Source: Vanessa cardui (lineage: Eukaryota; Arthropoda; Insecta; Lepidoptera; Nymphalidae). From it: DNA of 64,000 nucleotides. This document shows, piece by piece, positions 25,201 to 40,200 of the stretch. Under the pieces are notes generated by a model that was given only the letters and a program-made list of their open reading frames with translations, did not search any database and was not told where the DNA came from. Position 1 is the first letter of the stretch. Each line of letters opens with the position of its first letter. The translations under genes were made by a program, and so were the position numbers. The stretch is taken from the NCBI RefSeq assembly GCF_905220365.1, contig NC_061131.1, positions 372,001 through 436,000 on the forward strand. Reading direction: 5' to 3'.

Positions 25201-28200
25201 GTTATTAAAATTTTATTGTTCACAATCCTACTGCTATTATAAAGGCGAAAGTTTGTATGTATGGATGTTTGTTACTCTTTCACGTAAAAACTACTGAATG
25301 GATTTGAATGAAACTTTATAACAATATAGCTTATACATCAGAATAACACATAGGCTACAATTTTTGGGGTTTCTAATGTGAGGTCGTAGAAATAACACAT
25401 TTTTTGCGCTTACATTGCAAACGCTGACTGAATCCCACAAGATAGATCAAGACAATGTACTACAGTATTGTACAACTTAAAAAGGTCTACAAAAAAGTCC
25501 GTGATGGTATATGTTTATCTCTTAGGAATAACCCAGAATAACCATTTTTTATCATTTACTTTGTACGAGAAATAATGACTTATTTACGAAGCGATTTTAA
25601 GCGATTACGAACCTGAAGTCCACGCGAACGAAGTCGCGGGCAAAAGCTAGTTCAACATAAAAATATATTCAACCAAAAAAAATGTCAAGTATCTTCTTCC
25701 TTATTTTTTTCCGTTGCCATTGTTACATAATTAAAGTCATTATGTGACTATGGCCAGTTATAACTCATGAATTTAAAAACTTATTAGTGTATATATTACA
25801 TAGTATTAAATAAATACATCATAATATAATATATGGTTAATTAACCTTACGTGGTGTACTTGGTATGGTTCGTTTATTTGTTTCTTCTAATTAAGAACGA
25901 GTGTGCCACAGGCTGGGGTGTGAGTTTCCGTCAGAGATCAAATATTTTCATCCGTATGGTTACTAGATCACCATGGATTCATTTCTAGGATAGGATTTTG
26001 GCTAGACCGTAGTGTTGGATTGGCGCTCCAGACTGCCTCGCTTTTAGGCCTTGAGGCGTCAAGTGTTGCACTATGTAGGAATTAGATTTGTTTCTTGTGA
26101 AATAAATAAAAATAATCTATAGATATTATAGTGAATTACTTCATTTAAATGTTGCAAGAATTATACTTTTTACATCCCCCTACATAAAGCAAATGTCACA
26201 GGAAAATACTATTAAACAATAATTAAATATCTCACTACATACAGTGTCACATAGTATTTATTTTATTTTATTAGTGGATACAATATTCCAAAATAAAAAT
26301 ATATAAAATTCCCCCTACATAAAGCAAATGCCACGGGAAAATACTATTAAACAATAATTAAATATCTCACTACATACAGTGTCACATAGTATTTATTTTA
26401 TTTTATTAGTGGATACAATATTCCAAAATAAAAATATATAAAATTCCCCCTACATAAAGCAAATGCCACGGGAAAATACTATTAAACAATAATTAAATAT
26501 CTCACTACGTACAGTGTCACATAGTATTTATTTTATTTTATTAGTGGATACAATATTCCAAAATAAAAATGTATAAAATTTCATAATCATTTAGGCGAAA
26601 GTTCTACTACTTACAGGAAATCTAACCATGCACTATCATGTTATACGATTTATGTATTGAAAATATAAATTAAACATAAACAATAATTAAGAATAACAAG
26701 TAAAATAATGTTTTTTACTATTATATAGTAAATAATTATTATCACACCATGCAAATGCACACAAAAAAACATCAGAAAATGGTTTTATTATTCAAGTTAA
26801 TTTTAGATCATCAGCGTATTTTACGTGACAATCCTTAAATATTGATATAATATTATTAACAAATATATTAAAAATCAATGGACCTAAATTCAATCCCTGT
26901 GAGACTCACGAGGAAGCAAAGAATAGTTTAAAAGTAGTGCCCATGGATTACAACTCTCTATGACACTCTCAAGGTTCTACCATTAAATAAGTTTTTCACC
27001 ACTCTAGCAGTAGATCCGAAATACCATATAATTTCAGCTTATTTAAAAGAATGCAGTGATTAACCTTGTCAAAAGCCTTTGAGAAATCTGTATATAAGGC
27101 ATCCATTTGAAGGCCACTCTCAATACATTCAGAAATATTAGAAACATGAAGGGACAGCTAAGTTAAAGTAGAGCATTTATTTAAAAATCCATGCTTATTG
27201 TTATTTATATAATTTCTGATATGGTAACATATATTTTTATAAATTAAGGATTAGGGACTTTTAGCAATAGTACAAATAATTGAAATTGAGATATAATTAG
27301 TAATTATCTTAGGTTTAACACATTTATATATAGGATTTGTGTGTTTCTTTTCCAACTTTTCTAATGATCAGTTATAAATTATTGAAACTGGCAAATTTAT
27401 TGCCTTTGCACAATTAACTAGAAATATTGGAATATTATCAGGTTTAGGTTGGCCATATAAAATCTTTTTATTTTATTGTAGACATTCTCTCGCGTAATTT
27501 TAAAGTCTCCAATTTCAATGTATGTACAAATAATACAAGAATGTAGGCTATCATCGCAAGTACGCTATCACACACGAAATCATAATTAGCATATTTCGAC
27601 GAAAAGTGATTCCAAAATAATTCACAAATGGATTGTACTTCAGTAATAATTAATATAATTTAAATAAATTACAGAAGGCATGTTGGCCTTTTTGTGAATT
27701 TTATTAAGGCAGATAATTTTTGTTATTATAAAAAAAAAAAAATATAGCAATAGCATGTATAATTTAATTGACTCCGACTAGCTCGAGAAAATCTTTGCAT
27801 TTTGCGAGCTGACGTTGCTTGTTGAGCGATGTGGGCACTGTCGGTACCCAGCGCGTGTTAATTTTTCTCATATTCATATAAAATTTCTCCAAGTAGTTTG
27901 CTAATCTGCAGTTCTTCATCGATCTGCCAGTTTCATTTTCGGTCGGCCAGAACGATATTTTCGCCTTTTCTGATGTTGTCTTCGGTCAGTATAGAGCTAG
28001 GGCGCCCCGGGCGAGGGTCGTGCTATGAGTGCAAACTTAATTAATGATTGCTTTTATAATACTATTAAGTTTGGCAACTCGTGACATGAGTAACAAGATA
28101 ATTACTCATCGTTAAGTACCCTATGCCGCGAACTTTTCAGCCCTCCCTCGTATGTACATAAATGTTTTTTCTAGATTTTGTGACGAACATGCTATTAGTA

Positions 28201-31200
28201 CTAGGACAAGCGTACACTGGTCACTCCAAGAGGGCAATGAATAGGTTGTTTTTACAACACGGAAACCGTTTAGAAATGTTCAATTCTAAAATTTTAAAGT
28301 ATCTTTAAAGGCTGTCCAAAAATGAAAAAAATATTATCAAAAATGAATTATAAAAAGAGCACCGAGTTCAGTACGAATAAAGCTATTTGACTTTGACTTT
28401 GCCTATCTGTAGCTTGTTTGGTATTCTGCGTGGTGAAAGTGAGAACGCTACCAAGTCTGGGCTAACTCATCGGCGTCTCGTGATATAAATGAAACAGTTT
28501 CTGCAATAGATGTTATAAAAGTATTTAAAACACTCAATATTAAAAAAAACTAACGACGTATGGGGCATTTCGGTAAAATTCGTAAATAACATCATACACG
28601 ATATTGCTCCTTATATAGCAGTAATTTTTAACAGGAGTTTGGATACGGGTTCATTTCCTAACTTGTTAAAATGTAGTAAAGTCATCACCAAAGTACCACT
28701 TTTTAAGAACGGAAATAGAAGCGATCCCAGTAATTACAGGCCTATTTCAATACTCCCATATTTAAGTAAAATTTTCGAAAAAAATATTTTAAATCAACTT
28801 CTTATCCATTTTGGTACAAAAACCATTTTTCATAGGGAGCAATTTGGTTTTACAAGAGGTCGATCAACAACTGATGCGGGAATTGCGCTTCTTAAGCATA
28901 TTTACGAAGCTTGTGAAATCACAGAATGCTATTGGAGTATTCTGTTATTTATCTAAAGCATTTGATTGTGTAGAACACGAGACGCTTCTTTATAAGCTCA
29001 AATATTACGGCGTTAAAGGTAGGGCTCTTGATCTCATTGCTTCATACTTAAGTCAAAGAATCCAGCAAGTTTTCATTAATGGAACAAAGTCTACTGGATC
29101 TACGTAAAAAATGGGTGTTCCAAAAGGTTCAATTTTGGGTCCCTTTCTATTTCTAGTATATATAAATGACCTTCCTTTCTTTGTTAAAGGTATTTGTGGT
29201 ATAGTATTGTTTGCTAACGATACTTCACTGATTTTTAAGGTTGACAGAAAAGAAAGAAAATCTGACTATGACGATGTGAACGGTGCCTTATCACAGATAC
29301 AAGATTGGTTTAAAGTAAATAATTTGGTTTTGAATACTCAAAAAACAAAATGTGTAGTTTTTACCATACCCAATGTTAGAAAGCAAAATTATAATATATC
29401 TTTAAGCGGTGGCCCGCTTGATGTAGCCGATACTACGGTGTTCTTGGGAATAGAATTGGATTCCAGACTTCAGTGAAGGCCCCATTTGTAGTCCCGAACA
29501 GGAAGACTCAGCTCCGCAGCATACGCGGTTAGAAAAATTAGACAACTAACTGATATTGATACCGCTCGTTTAGTTTATTTTGGTTATTTTCACAGTATTA
29601 TGTCACATGGCATATTACTTTGGGGTAACGCTGCAGATATTGAATCTGTCTTTATTTTACAAAAGAGAGCCATCCGGTTTATTTATAATCTTGGAGCTAG
29701 AGACACTCTTCGGGATGTTTTTAACAAAGTGGGAATACTCACTGTTGCGTCGCAATATATTTACAACAATATCATGTATATTCACAGTAACATTGATCAC
29801 TTTGATAAAATCAGTGATAATCATTGTATATGCACTAGAAGTAAGGATAAGCTTATAACGCCAAGTTTCCGACTCCGCAAAGTCAATAAATCTTTCTTGG
29901 GGCAAGGTCATTTCTATCCATTTCTATAATAAAATTCCACAGACATTTTTAACTTTGCCGTCTCGTAAATTCAAATCGTTTATAAAAAATACATTGGTGA
30001 AAAAGGCGTATTATTCGATACAAGATTTTGTAGATGATAAAAAAGCATGGAATTAATACCTGTTGACTTCCACGCAGGATATATTAATTTTAATAATTGT
30101 ATTAACTAACATGACTGTATTTTTTTTTTAAATGTTGAAAAAGAGTAACTACTGAGTTTCTTGCCGGTTCTTCTCGGTAGATTCTACTTTCCGAACCGGT
30201 GGTAGCTTCACTTAATTGTTAAATGACGATTCAAAAGTGCTTGTAAAAGCCCACTTGAATAAAGTATATTTTGATTTTGATTTTTGAAATAGCAACGCAT
30301 TCAAAAAGAGTGTAATTCTCTCTCCTCCAAAAGTATAATTGATACGGTTAAGATTGTGCCGGACTGTCGAGAGACATCTCCCATCGGTAACGCAAGCGTT
30401 ATGGTCTGAAATTACTGTTAGCCTTCTTTTCATCTCTGTACTCGGATTATAAGTCATTGGACCATACCTCAAAAGACAAAGCTAAAATTTTAGTCCCTTT
30501 TTCCGTCTAACTAACCTCTAAATGTCTGAGGAAAGTCACCACGAATGGTGTGATACCACGACGCTGGAGGCTTAAATTCCGGCAAAGGGCAGTTCGTGTA
30601 GTTCTTGGATATTCATAAATCGAGTGGAACCTATTGATTCTGCCGATAGTTCTACGGTCATGTGCTCACGAGGTGGCACAGGTTTTAATTTATCATGTAC
30701 AATCCTACGCCTTCGGAGTCGTTTCTAACTCTTTGAAAACTGATTCGGTGCACCCGATCAGTTGAATCCATGTTAGCAAGCAATTAGGGCATAGTGAGGG
30801 CCTTCGATTGCCTAGGGCTCAAAAAAAGCTATGTAGAATGTTGCATAATTCCCGGACAATTATGCAATTGGATCACCAGCTTTTTAGCTGCAGTAATTTG
30901 GAGCATTAAGGTCGTTTATCGAAGGTAGGTATTACTTAAAATTCGTCAATTCTGTCTTGACAAAATGGCCTTCTGTCACTTACTCTGTTTCTTCTACATA
31001 CCAATGACTTCCAAATTTGCAAGTTCGACCTCATTTCTCATGGGACAAGCTCCGCATTTTTAGAATTTTCTTGGATTAAATCCTTCTGCTGAATGTTGTC
31101 TTCGGACATCGCATCAGGATTCCAAGCTTCATTCGCACCACCTAGATGTTCGAATATCCACAGCAGCACTAATAATAGTTCATGATTGATCAAGAGAGGA

Positions 31201-34200
31201 TAAATGTAATGCATTTAGCATGCACCACTTATTTAATAAAATATTTTTTCTAAAAATAATTTCTCCAGGATCACATCATCAAACTCTAAAAAAAAAAATC
31301 ATCAAAATCGGTTCATAAATGGCGAAGTAATCGGCGAAAAACATAAAAAAAAATTACCTGTTGCCTGCAAAGTCGGTAAACGGGTGAAAGTTTTACGTGA
31401 CAACGACTTTGAGTGATAAAATAATTTTAATGTGAATATTCATCCGTATAGTAGGAAGAAGGATGAAATAATAGTATTTATGTCTGTCTCTCTCGCTCTT
31501 AGGCGGGCTAATCACGCCCGAGTGGAAGGGACGCGTGCCTCTCACTCGCTCTCATTGTGAGCGCATAACGTGAGCGGAGCGTAACGCAGTTTCTTGAAGT
31601 GTCACCCGGCAAACCAATTTATAAGACGTTGTCACGTCAAAAATATTTATATACTGGTCGAATTGAGAACACTCCATTGTTTGAAGTCGCTTAAAAAGAA
31701 GGTCAAAGCGAACTCGCTACAGCGTACCCGACAATCCGCAGCGAGACGATGTCGGTGCAGACGTTTCACTACGTACAGCAGCAAATGGAGAAGTACAGCG
31801 ACATGATTAAGGTTGAGAAGAAGAAGTTCGCAGTGTGGGCTCGGCGCCTGCAAGTAGCTCTGTGCGCGTGGCGTGAGCTGTTGCAGTCTCTGCGTGCCAT
31901 GCGTGGAGCCGAGCCCGCCGTGCGCGACGCTGCTCGCGCCCTGCAAGGAAACCTCTTCTACGTGCCCGAGTACCGCGAATTCGCGCTCGCGCTATTCCTC
32001 GCCTACGACGAAAACAAGATGCCCAAGTAAGTTAACATCCTCTAGGTACATTAATCCATCCATTTAGAATTTTTAACGTGATTTTTAGACCTATAAAATG
32101 TCGCTTTAAATTTATACTTTGCACAATTATTTATTAAAGTACAGTAGTAGGTCGACAATACGACGAGAACAAGATGCCCAAGTAAGATAACATCCTCTAG
32201 GTACATTAATCCATCCATCTAGATCATCATACATGTTTGAACGTAATTTTTAGAATTTTAAATTAACATGGTTATTTTTATTGTTAAAGTTATTAATTTC
32301 TGTATATTTAGTTCGAGTCTCGTGAACAAGACATTCGTAGACAATGTCGAAATATCGAGCTCCACCGAACAAAAATAAAAAACATCGTAAATATCCCGAA
32401 GTTAATAACTTTAGTAATTTTTAGACCTTTAAGAATGTCGCTTTAAATTTATACTTTGCACAATTATTTATTAGAGTACAGTAGTAGGTCGACAATACGA
32501 CGAGAATAAGATGCCCAAGTAAGTTAACATCCTCTAGGTACGTTAATCCATCCATCTGGAATTTTTGAATGTGATTTTTAGACCTATAAAATGTCGCTTT
32601 AAATTTCAACTTTGCACTATTATTTATTAGAGTACAGTAGTAGGTCGACAATACGACGAGAATAAGATGCCCAAGTAAGTTAACATCCTCTAGGTACGTT
32701 AATCCATCCATCTGGAATTTTTGAATGTGATTTTTAGACCTATAAAATGTCGCTTTAAATTTCAACTTTGCACTATTATTTATTAAAGTACAGTAATAGG
32801 TCGACAAATAAACCTAGCTTCTTCAAGACTATCCTTGTATTGTCATCCATAACCGTGGTACTCCAATTGCTTAGATATGTCACCGTAAGATTACAAAATT
32901 CGTTAGATTACAATCTATAGACAGAATGTAATCTGTCGAAATATTGTGAACCGTAAATTTGATTGCAATTTAACGTATTATTTTTCGCTATATTATAATC
33001 TATCGAAGTTAAACTATTAGATTATAATCTGTCCCGTGTCAAATTGTCAACTGTCGAGAACTCTTCCTGAGTGGCCGGTCTTATTGCAAGAGCGACCATT
33101 CATATGTCACCATTATTATTCGGTAGTTTACATCCTATCAAAGTAAATTTCAGTTGAATTACAAAAACTCTAACCTAACCAAAATATGTAGTATCGAAAT
33201 TGATTATATTTTATTGCAAATTGCATAAAAAACGTGAAATAGACTATAGTTTAACGGTATTTGCAATTTTACGGTGAAACAAAATAACAGATTCCAGGGT
33301 GGCGGGGGCACTGTCTCGTCAGATTGTAGTCTAACGAATTTTGTAATCTCACGGTGACAGATAGATATTAATATTTTTAAGTTTATTAATGTAAAGTGTG
33401 TCGTATCAAATTACTCAATTTACCTATTTCGGTATCTAGCCTGCCTGGATCTGAAAGTAAAGCGGACAATTCAGGTTCGTTACAGATGGAAATATAAGTT
33501 ATGTTGTCTTAAATTTTCGCGATTATTACACATTTAAATAAAACTAATTATAACGGATGAATCGCGTATATTAATTGTCTACCCGACTGTCGACTGTCAG
33601 TCTACCCGTGACCACGAACACTGCAAAGTGCTCAAACGTCGGGATGTTTAAAAATAATTAATATACGCGATTCATCCGTTATAATTAGTTTTATTGGAAA
33701 TATAAGTTTCACCAAATTCATATTTTTATTAAAAACCGGTCAAGTGCGAGTCGGACACTCACACCAAGGGTTCCGTACATTTTCTATAAAAATGAACAAA
33801 AAAAATATGTTCTCCCACACATTCCACCTGCAAATGTAAGTTGGTACGCACAATATTGAGTGATTTACCATGTTATTTTAATATCATGGACTTCTTTTAG
33901 GTTTTCCTATAATCTATAAAGAGAAAACTAATTTCTGTATTTTTTTTCAAAATTTTAAGGGTCAGTAGTTTCGGAGATAAGGGGGGGGGGAATGGTCAAT
34001 TTTCGTCTATTTTCTTGAATAACTTGGAAACTATTTATTTTAAAATTACAAAAAAATACATTTAAGATCTTCTCAACAAGACCTTTCATTTGATATGCCA
34101 CACGATGCAGTTTTCAGAATTATTTTTTTTAATTTTCCTCTTCCCCCCCAAAAATGACCCCCCATATACAGATTTCATCTGCTCACGTCACACCTCTGTA

Positions 34201-37200
34201 TTTGGGTTACAGGAATTGATATTTGTACCAAATTTCAACTTAATCGGTCTAATAGATTCGGAGATAATTGACTGTAAGCGACGGACACACGAGTGATCCT
34301 ATAAGGGTTCCGTTTTTGTATTCAGACGTACGGAACCCTAAAAAGCACTAGTTTCACTTTAATGATATTTACTGTTACTATAGATTGAAATGAATTCGTA
34401 TTAAAACAAAAAGTTTTGGTCAGCTATAAAATGTATTTAGTTAGCAAAGGATATTAAGCTGCATCCAGTAAGTGGCAAAATAACATAAATTATCAGCAGC
34501 TACCGTATTGGGGAGCCGTAAAATTGATTTCATAGAAAAGTTTAATTTTACAAACAGCGGGTAAACGATTAATTTGATTATGTTTATCAAATAAAAAGCT
34601 TATCTAATAAACTTGGAGATTATAGCTTATAAATACTATTTTGATGCGAACCGATAATATTGATCAAATGGTCAATATTCAGCAGAATTGTATAATATTT
34701 ATTATATAGGACTATTTATTTTGCAAACATTTATACTATCCATCTGAGCTACATCTACTCATTTCCTGATAGTTGATAATCCTTGATTTAGTCTCGGACC
34801 AAGAATTTTGACTGACGAACTCCGTGGTCGAGTTGTGTATACACCGGTTTTCATGGGTACGCCACCACCCAGGTTCCGGGTTCGATTCCCGGCCGAATCG
34901 ATGTGGAAAATTCATTAGTTTCCTACGTCTTGGGTCTGGGTCTTTGTGGTACCGTCGTTACTTCTGATTATCCATAACACTAGTGTTTTAGCTACTTGCA
35001 TTGGGATCTGAGTAATTTAAGTGATGTTGTCCAATATCTACTTTAGAGTTGATGGTATTTTTGTTTATATGACGGACAAAAATATACATTGCACTGTCGA
35101 AATAACTTTTGACGAGTTACTTGCCAAATAAAAATATCTGTCAAGCAATCATTCCAACTGAAAAACCGATCTCAGGCTGGGGCGTCATCCTAACCGTAAT
35201 GTTTTCCCACAGCTCATATTTATTAGATTTGGTCGAGACGGAACATTTGTTTCTGAAATTGCTGGAGGAGTTCTGCAAGAAGACCGGACTCGTGGTGCAG
35301 AAGAAAGTGAGGAAGAAGGGAAAACCTAAAAGTTAGTATTACAAACGACGTATGTTTATATTCGCAGACCTGGACAAGTGACGATAACCAATTACCCACC
35401 AAGTGTCGCGGTTGCTTATTAATTTCGTATTGACAATAATTCTTGTACTTTACGTTTATTGGTGGTAGGGCTTTGTGCAAGCCCGCCTGGGTAGGTATCA
35501 CCCACTCATCAAATATTCTACCGCTAAACAACAGTACGCAGTATTGTTATGTTCCGGTTGAAGGGTGAGTGCAGAGCCAGTGTAACTACAGGCACAAGGG
35601 ACGTAACATCTTAGTTCCCAAGGTTGGTGGCGCATTGACGAAGTAAGGAATAGTTAATATTTTTTACAGCGTCATTGTCTGTGGGTCATGGTGACCACTT
35701 ACCATCAGGTGGCCTATATTCCAAGCGTGGCAGGCGTTGCGTCGACCGCACTCCAAGCGTGGTGTTCTTGTCGGGTGTACGATTAAAGGATGTCCTTGTG
35801 TATTTTTTCACCGATTTGAGATAAATATTTGGTAATCATTTCGGTTGTATTGTGAACTAACTGTAAACTTCTTTACTATCGTTAAGATTTCACACTGAAT
35901 GTAACGAAAATACTATGCTAGTCACAACAACATATAAATATCTCGTTACAAGCTTTTCAACCGACTTCAAAAAGGAGGAGGTTATCAATTCGTCTGTATT
36001 TTTTTTTTTTTTTTTTTTTATGTTTGTTACCTCATAACTTTTCACTGGGTGGACCGATTTTGATAATTTTTTTTTTGTTTGAAAGCTAGTGCTTCCACTG
36101 GGGGTTCATTTTTTTTTAATTTTTTTCCGATGATGGTATCCATATGAAAACGACATAAGTCTTAAATTTGCATTATGTATATGCGCGACAAATAGGTGAA
36201 TAACTGAAAATCACGTTAACCAATTTTGATAATTCTTTTTTTATTATATAATATATACTTCAAGGGTAATTTGGTGAAATTTTGGTACGGTTCTGAGCAC
36301 AGGATCCATGACAAAGTAACGGAACGGAAGAGAACGGAACAATTCTGAGGAGCACGTTAGCGATACTCAGTCGAATCTTTTATTTATAGGTTATTTGGAT
36401 ATTTGAGTCACCTTCCGTAATGTGGTTATGTTTATGTAATTATCATAGTCGAATATTATAATCAACTAGCTACCCACCCCGGCTTCGCACGGGTGCAATA
36501 CTGATACTAAATATACCACAGAATTTGTTTATTTACGACATCACATCGCAAACTTCTAAAATTATCAGTGTTTCTTTACTATATTGTTCATGTATTATAT
36601 ACACAAACCTTCCCCTTGAATCACACTATCTTTTAAAAAAAACCGCATCAAAATCCGTTGCGTAGATTTAAAGATAAAGAGACAGAGAAAGTGACTTTGT
36701 TTTATACTATGTAGTGATGGAACTCCTATACGGCTCGCAGTTAGGGTGCGATATGGGGCAGAATTTCTTACTATCTTCAATCAAATTTTGTGTATGTGAT
36801 GTGATGTCATATGATGTACGAAATATAGTTGGTCTTTTTCAAAGTTTTTTTTGCTGAGTTCGATTACAGCTCTTTCGAGGGATCCTTGTAGTTTACGCCG
36901 CGTGACATATTAAATCCGCATTTTCGAAAGTCTATTTTTGCTTTATTCGCAAGTTTCCTTTGAAATTGTCCTCGAAGTAGTTTCTGACTCATATAAACGG
37001 AACGCTTAATCTATCCATATTAAAAAAAATTAGTTAGTCAACATCAGATTCACTAAAAATCAAAAAATAAATAAAAATTTTAACAAAAAGAAAAACCGAC
37101 TTCAAACAAAACACAATTTTAAAACAAATGAATATGCACGAAAAAGTAATAAAAATAATTGCGTATTCAACATATTTTTTAGAGTCTTCCTAAGTTAAAT

Positions 37201-40200
37201 GAAATGAAAAATGTTAGACTACTTAAAAGTCGATTAACGATTATATCATGTAGTTATAATTATTGCTATATTTGGAGTCGGTGTCAGCCAATAAAACCCT
37301 ACAGTATATCTATCAAAAAACAATACGAGAATACTTTAACAAATATGTTTTTTACAAATTACCTTTTACACAATAATATACTGGATCAATCAAGGGGCTC
37401 GTATCGCTTCTTTGTTTTGATTGTTGGGGCAAGGGCACCGTGGCTGACACCGGCTCCAAATATACCAATAACTATAACTACATGATATAATCGTTAATCG
37501 ACTTTTAAGTAGTCTAACATTTTTCATTTCATTTAACTTAGGAAGACTCTAAAAAATATGTTGAATACGCAATTATTTTTATTACTTTTTCGTGCATATT
37601 CATTTGTTTTAAAATTGTGTTTTGTTTGAAGTCGGTTTTTCTTTTTGTTAAAATTTTTATTTATACTAAGCTATAGCTGTTAGTACGCGTGGGTCACGTT
37701 TAAGCGAGACACGATATCATTCAAGCGATAATTACATAACGTTAAAATACTCCCGACTCAAGTGAACCAGCAATTGAATGTAATTAAACATGTTCCAAGT
37801 CACATCAATACGCCCTTGACGTTTTACTTTCGCGCCTAGATCAAAAACTCCACCGAACTAACGCGCACGTGATCTCGCAATCGTGACCTTATTTCCAGTT
37901 CATAAGGTTTAATTTCGCACGTCTCGTGTAAATATAAAATTAATAAAATGTCGCCCGTCAAAGCACCGAACGTGCTCGTTGCTCAAAGCGTCAAACGATT
38001 CTCATGCGACAATAAATACGTTTGCTGCACCGAAGTAAATTGTTAATTGATATTATCAAAGCGAATACACATTCAGCTAAAAATATCAACTATTTGATAT
38101 TTGTTTAAACGTTATATGTTAGCCAGGGAATACTTTTATTTATTTATTTTACTAGATTTTTTTATATTCTCGGTTTTCACCATGTTCTGGCATATGTGTG
38201 TGCTGTGTCGCCTATTATAATCGAACAACTACAAATAAAAATACTTTAGATTACCGTATTCTATGCGAGTTGCTGATTAGCTTTGCTGTATGCGTTATAA
38301 TATGATAACAATTATAACATCAACTTATATTCATTTTAATTTAATGTCCAAAGTTTCGGTAATAACTTTGCCAACATATTAAATTTTCGCGTATCATTAT
38401 TGAATATCATAGATTATTAACTTATTCAAGATCTCGAACAATGATCTCGCGTCACATCAAAGTAAAAGATGTTAAAATAATAACGTCTTATAAAGATAAA
38501 CTGTTTCGTTACGTAACGCGTTACGGCGTCAGTGACTTTAAATTTCAATTTGAATATTATATAGTTCAACTCATGTTAGTTTAATTTATCACTTCTATTG
38601 GACATCCCAAAACGCACGTGTTTTTGTATTTGTCTTAACCATACAACTAGCCACCAGAATCAGTGACTCTTTGGTCTAGTGAGATGATCGATATAATTTT
38701 CGAGTTAGTTATATAATTTTGTAATAGTACTTGCGACCCGCCCGGCTGCGCACGGGTGCAAGCTAAGTTTAATAAGTTAAAGCGCAAAAAAATTAAGACA
38801 TCACTTAAAATCTTCTAAAATTATCAGTGTTTCTGTACTATACTGTGTATGTATTATACATATAAATCTTCCTCATGAATCAATGTTAGATACGTTGATT
38901 CATGTATATGGTATAGAAATATACCACTCTGCCGTCTACAAACAATCCCCCTGCACAAACTTAAGTCCGTTGTTTGTAGCCGCCTGAAAGAAAAACGTAA
39001 ATTTCAGATTAATTAATTTATAATTTACTAGCTATCTGCCCCGGCTTCTTGATGCTATGACATCACAGTAGAAACTGCTACATACAAAAAACTTCCTCTT
39101 GAATCATTCTATCTATAAAAAAAAACATCAGAATCCGTTGCGTAATTTCAAAGATCTAAGCATACATAACGACAGACAACCGTAAGCGATTTTGTTTTAT
39201 ACTATGTACTGATGATAATGATACTTATTATAGAAAACATTTAACGTGCTTGTAGCTTTTTATTTGGCAATATTTACATTTCTGAAATGTTAAACGTGTG
39301 CAGTTCAACACTTCAAATATGAAGTTTCCACACACGCAGTCGGCAGTCGGAATGCTTGAAGAGGACTCGTTAAGAGCGCGACTTTACATTACTCCTAACG
39401 AACTTTTATATTAAATTGCTAATTTTCTTACCTCTTAAGTTTCTTAATGAGTTGAACATTTTCCGCTTCATGTAATTACGAATTAAGTAGAAACATGTTC
39501 GGCTTAAATAGAAATTATTTAAATTTCTTCTAGTATATTTATTACGTATTTATAATTTGAATTTTTTTGGCATTGATTCGCTTAAAGTCTATATAACTTA
39601 ATGATTAGAAAGAAAGTGGAAGTGAATGTTATAAGCTCATTTATAATGTGTCCTAACTCACGGGCGACGAAAAAGGAATGATGAGATGACATGATGAGAA
39701 TCGGCCATAAGTGTAAACTTAGTTTAACTTTACATGCTGGTAAATTCTAGACGAGGTTATTATATACTAAAAGACAACTTGCTTTTTTGGTGTGAAACGG
39801 CAAACTATTCGGAATAAAGTTACAGTTACACTACAGATTATATTTGCAATCGATTTGAATATTTACTGATGTCTTTAGATGACGTTACTAGATTCATGTG
39901 ATGTATGATAATGATAAATTTTAATAAAGGTGATCAAAACACTTATAATTAATTCAGAGTTGAACAATGCATTTCTTATTTTATTATTAGTATTTAGTTA
40001 TGGTAGCTTAAGAAATTTAATGTATACCTACGTTCAGTTTATAACGTTTATCGAACTTAAATACTGATCGCTCATTGGTCGCATATTGCGTCATCCACCG
40101 CCATTGCTAATGCCCAATCATATCGAACACAAATTAGTTAATCTAGCTTTGATCAGCGTTTCAGAAAATCGAGGATAATCTTGTAAAATTACGCATAAAC

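Noticed and set aside
26176..26580. CRISPR-like spaced repeat
   Set aside because: Units are contiguous 135-base tandem copies without unique spacers, in a eukaryotic intron.
31594..31946. Other frames over exon 7
   Set aside because: The TIMELESS-matching frame with correct splice phases explains this region. The others are shadows.
32421..32807. 128-codon minus-strand frame with an internal amino-acid repeat
   Set aside because: The apparent protein repeat is the 156-base DNA tandem repeat, whose unit length divides by three. There are no other coding signs.
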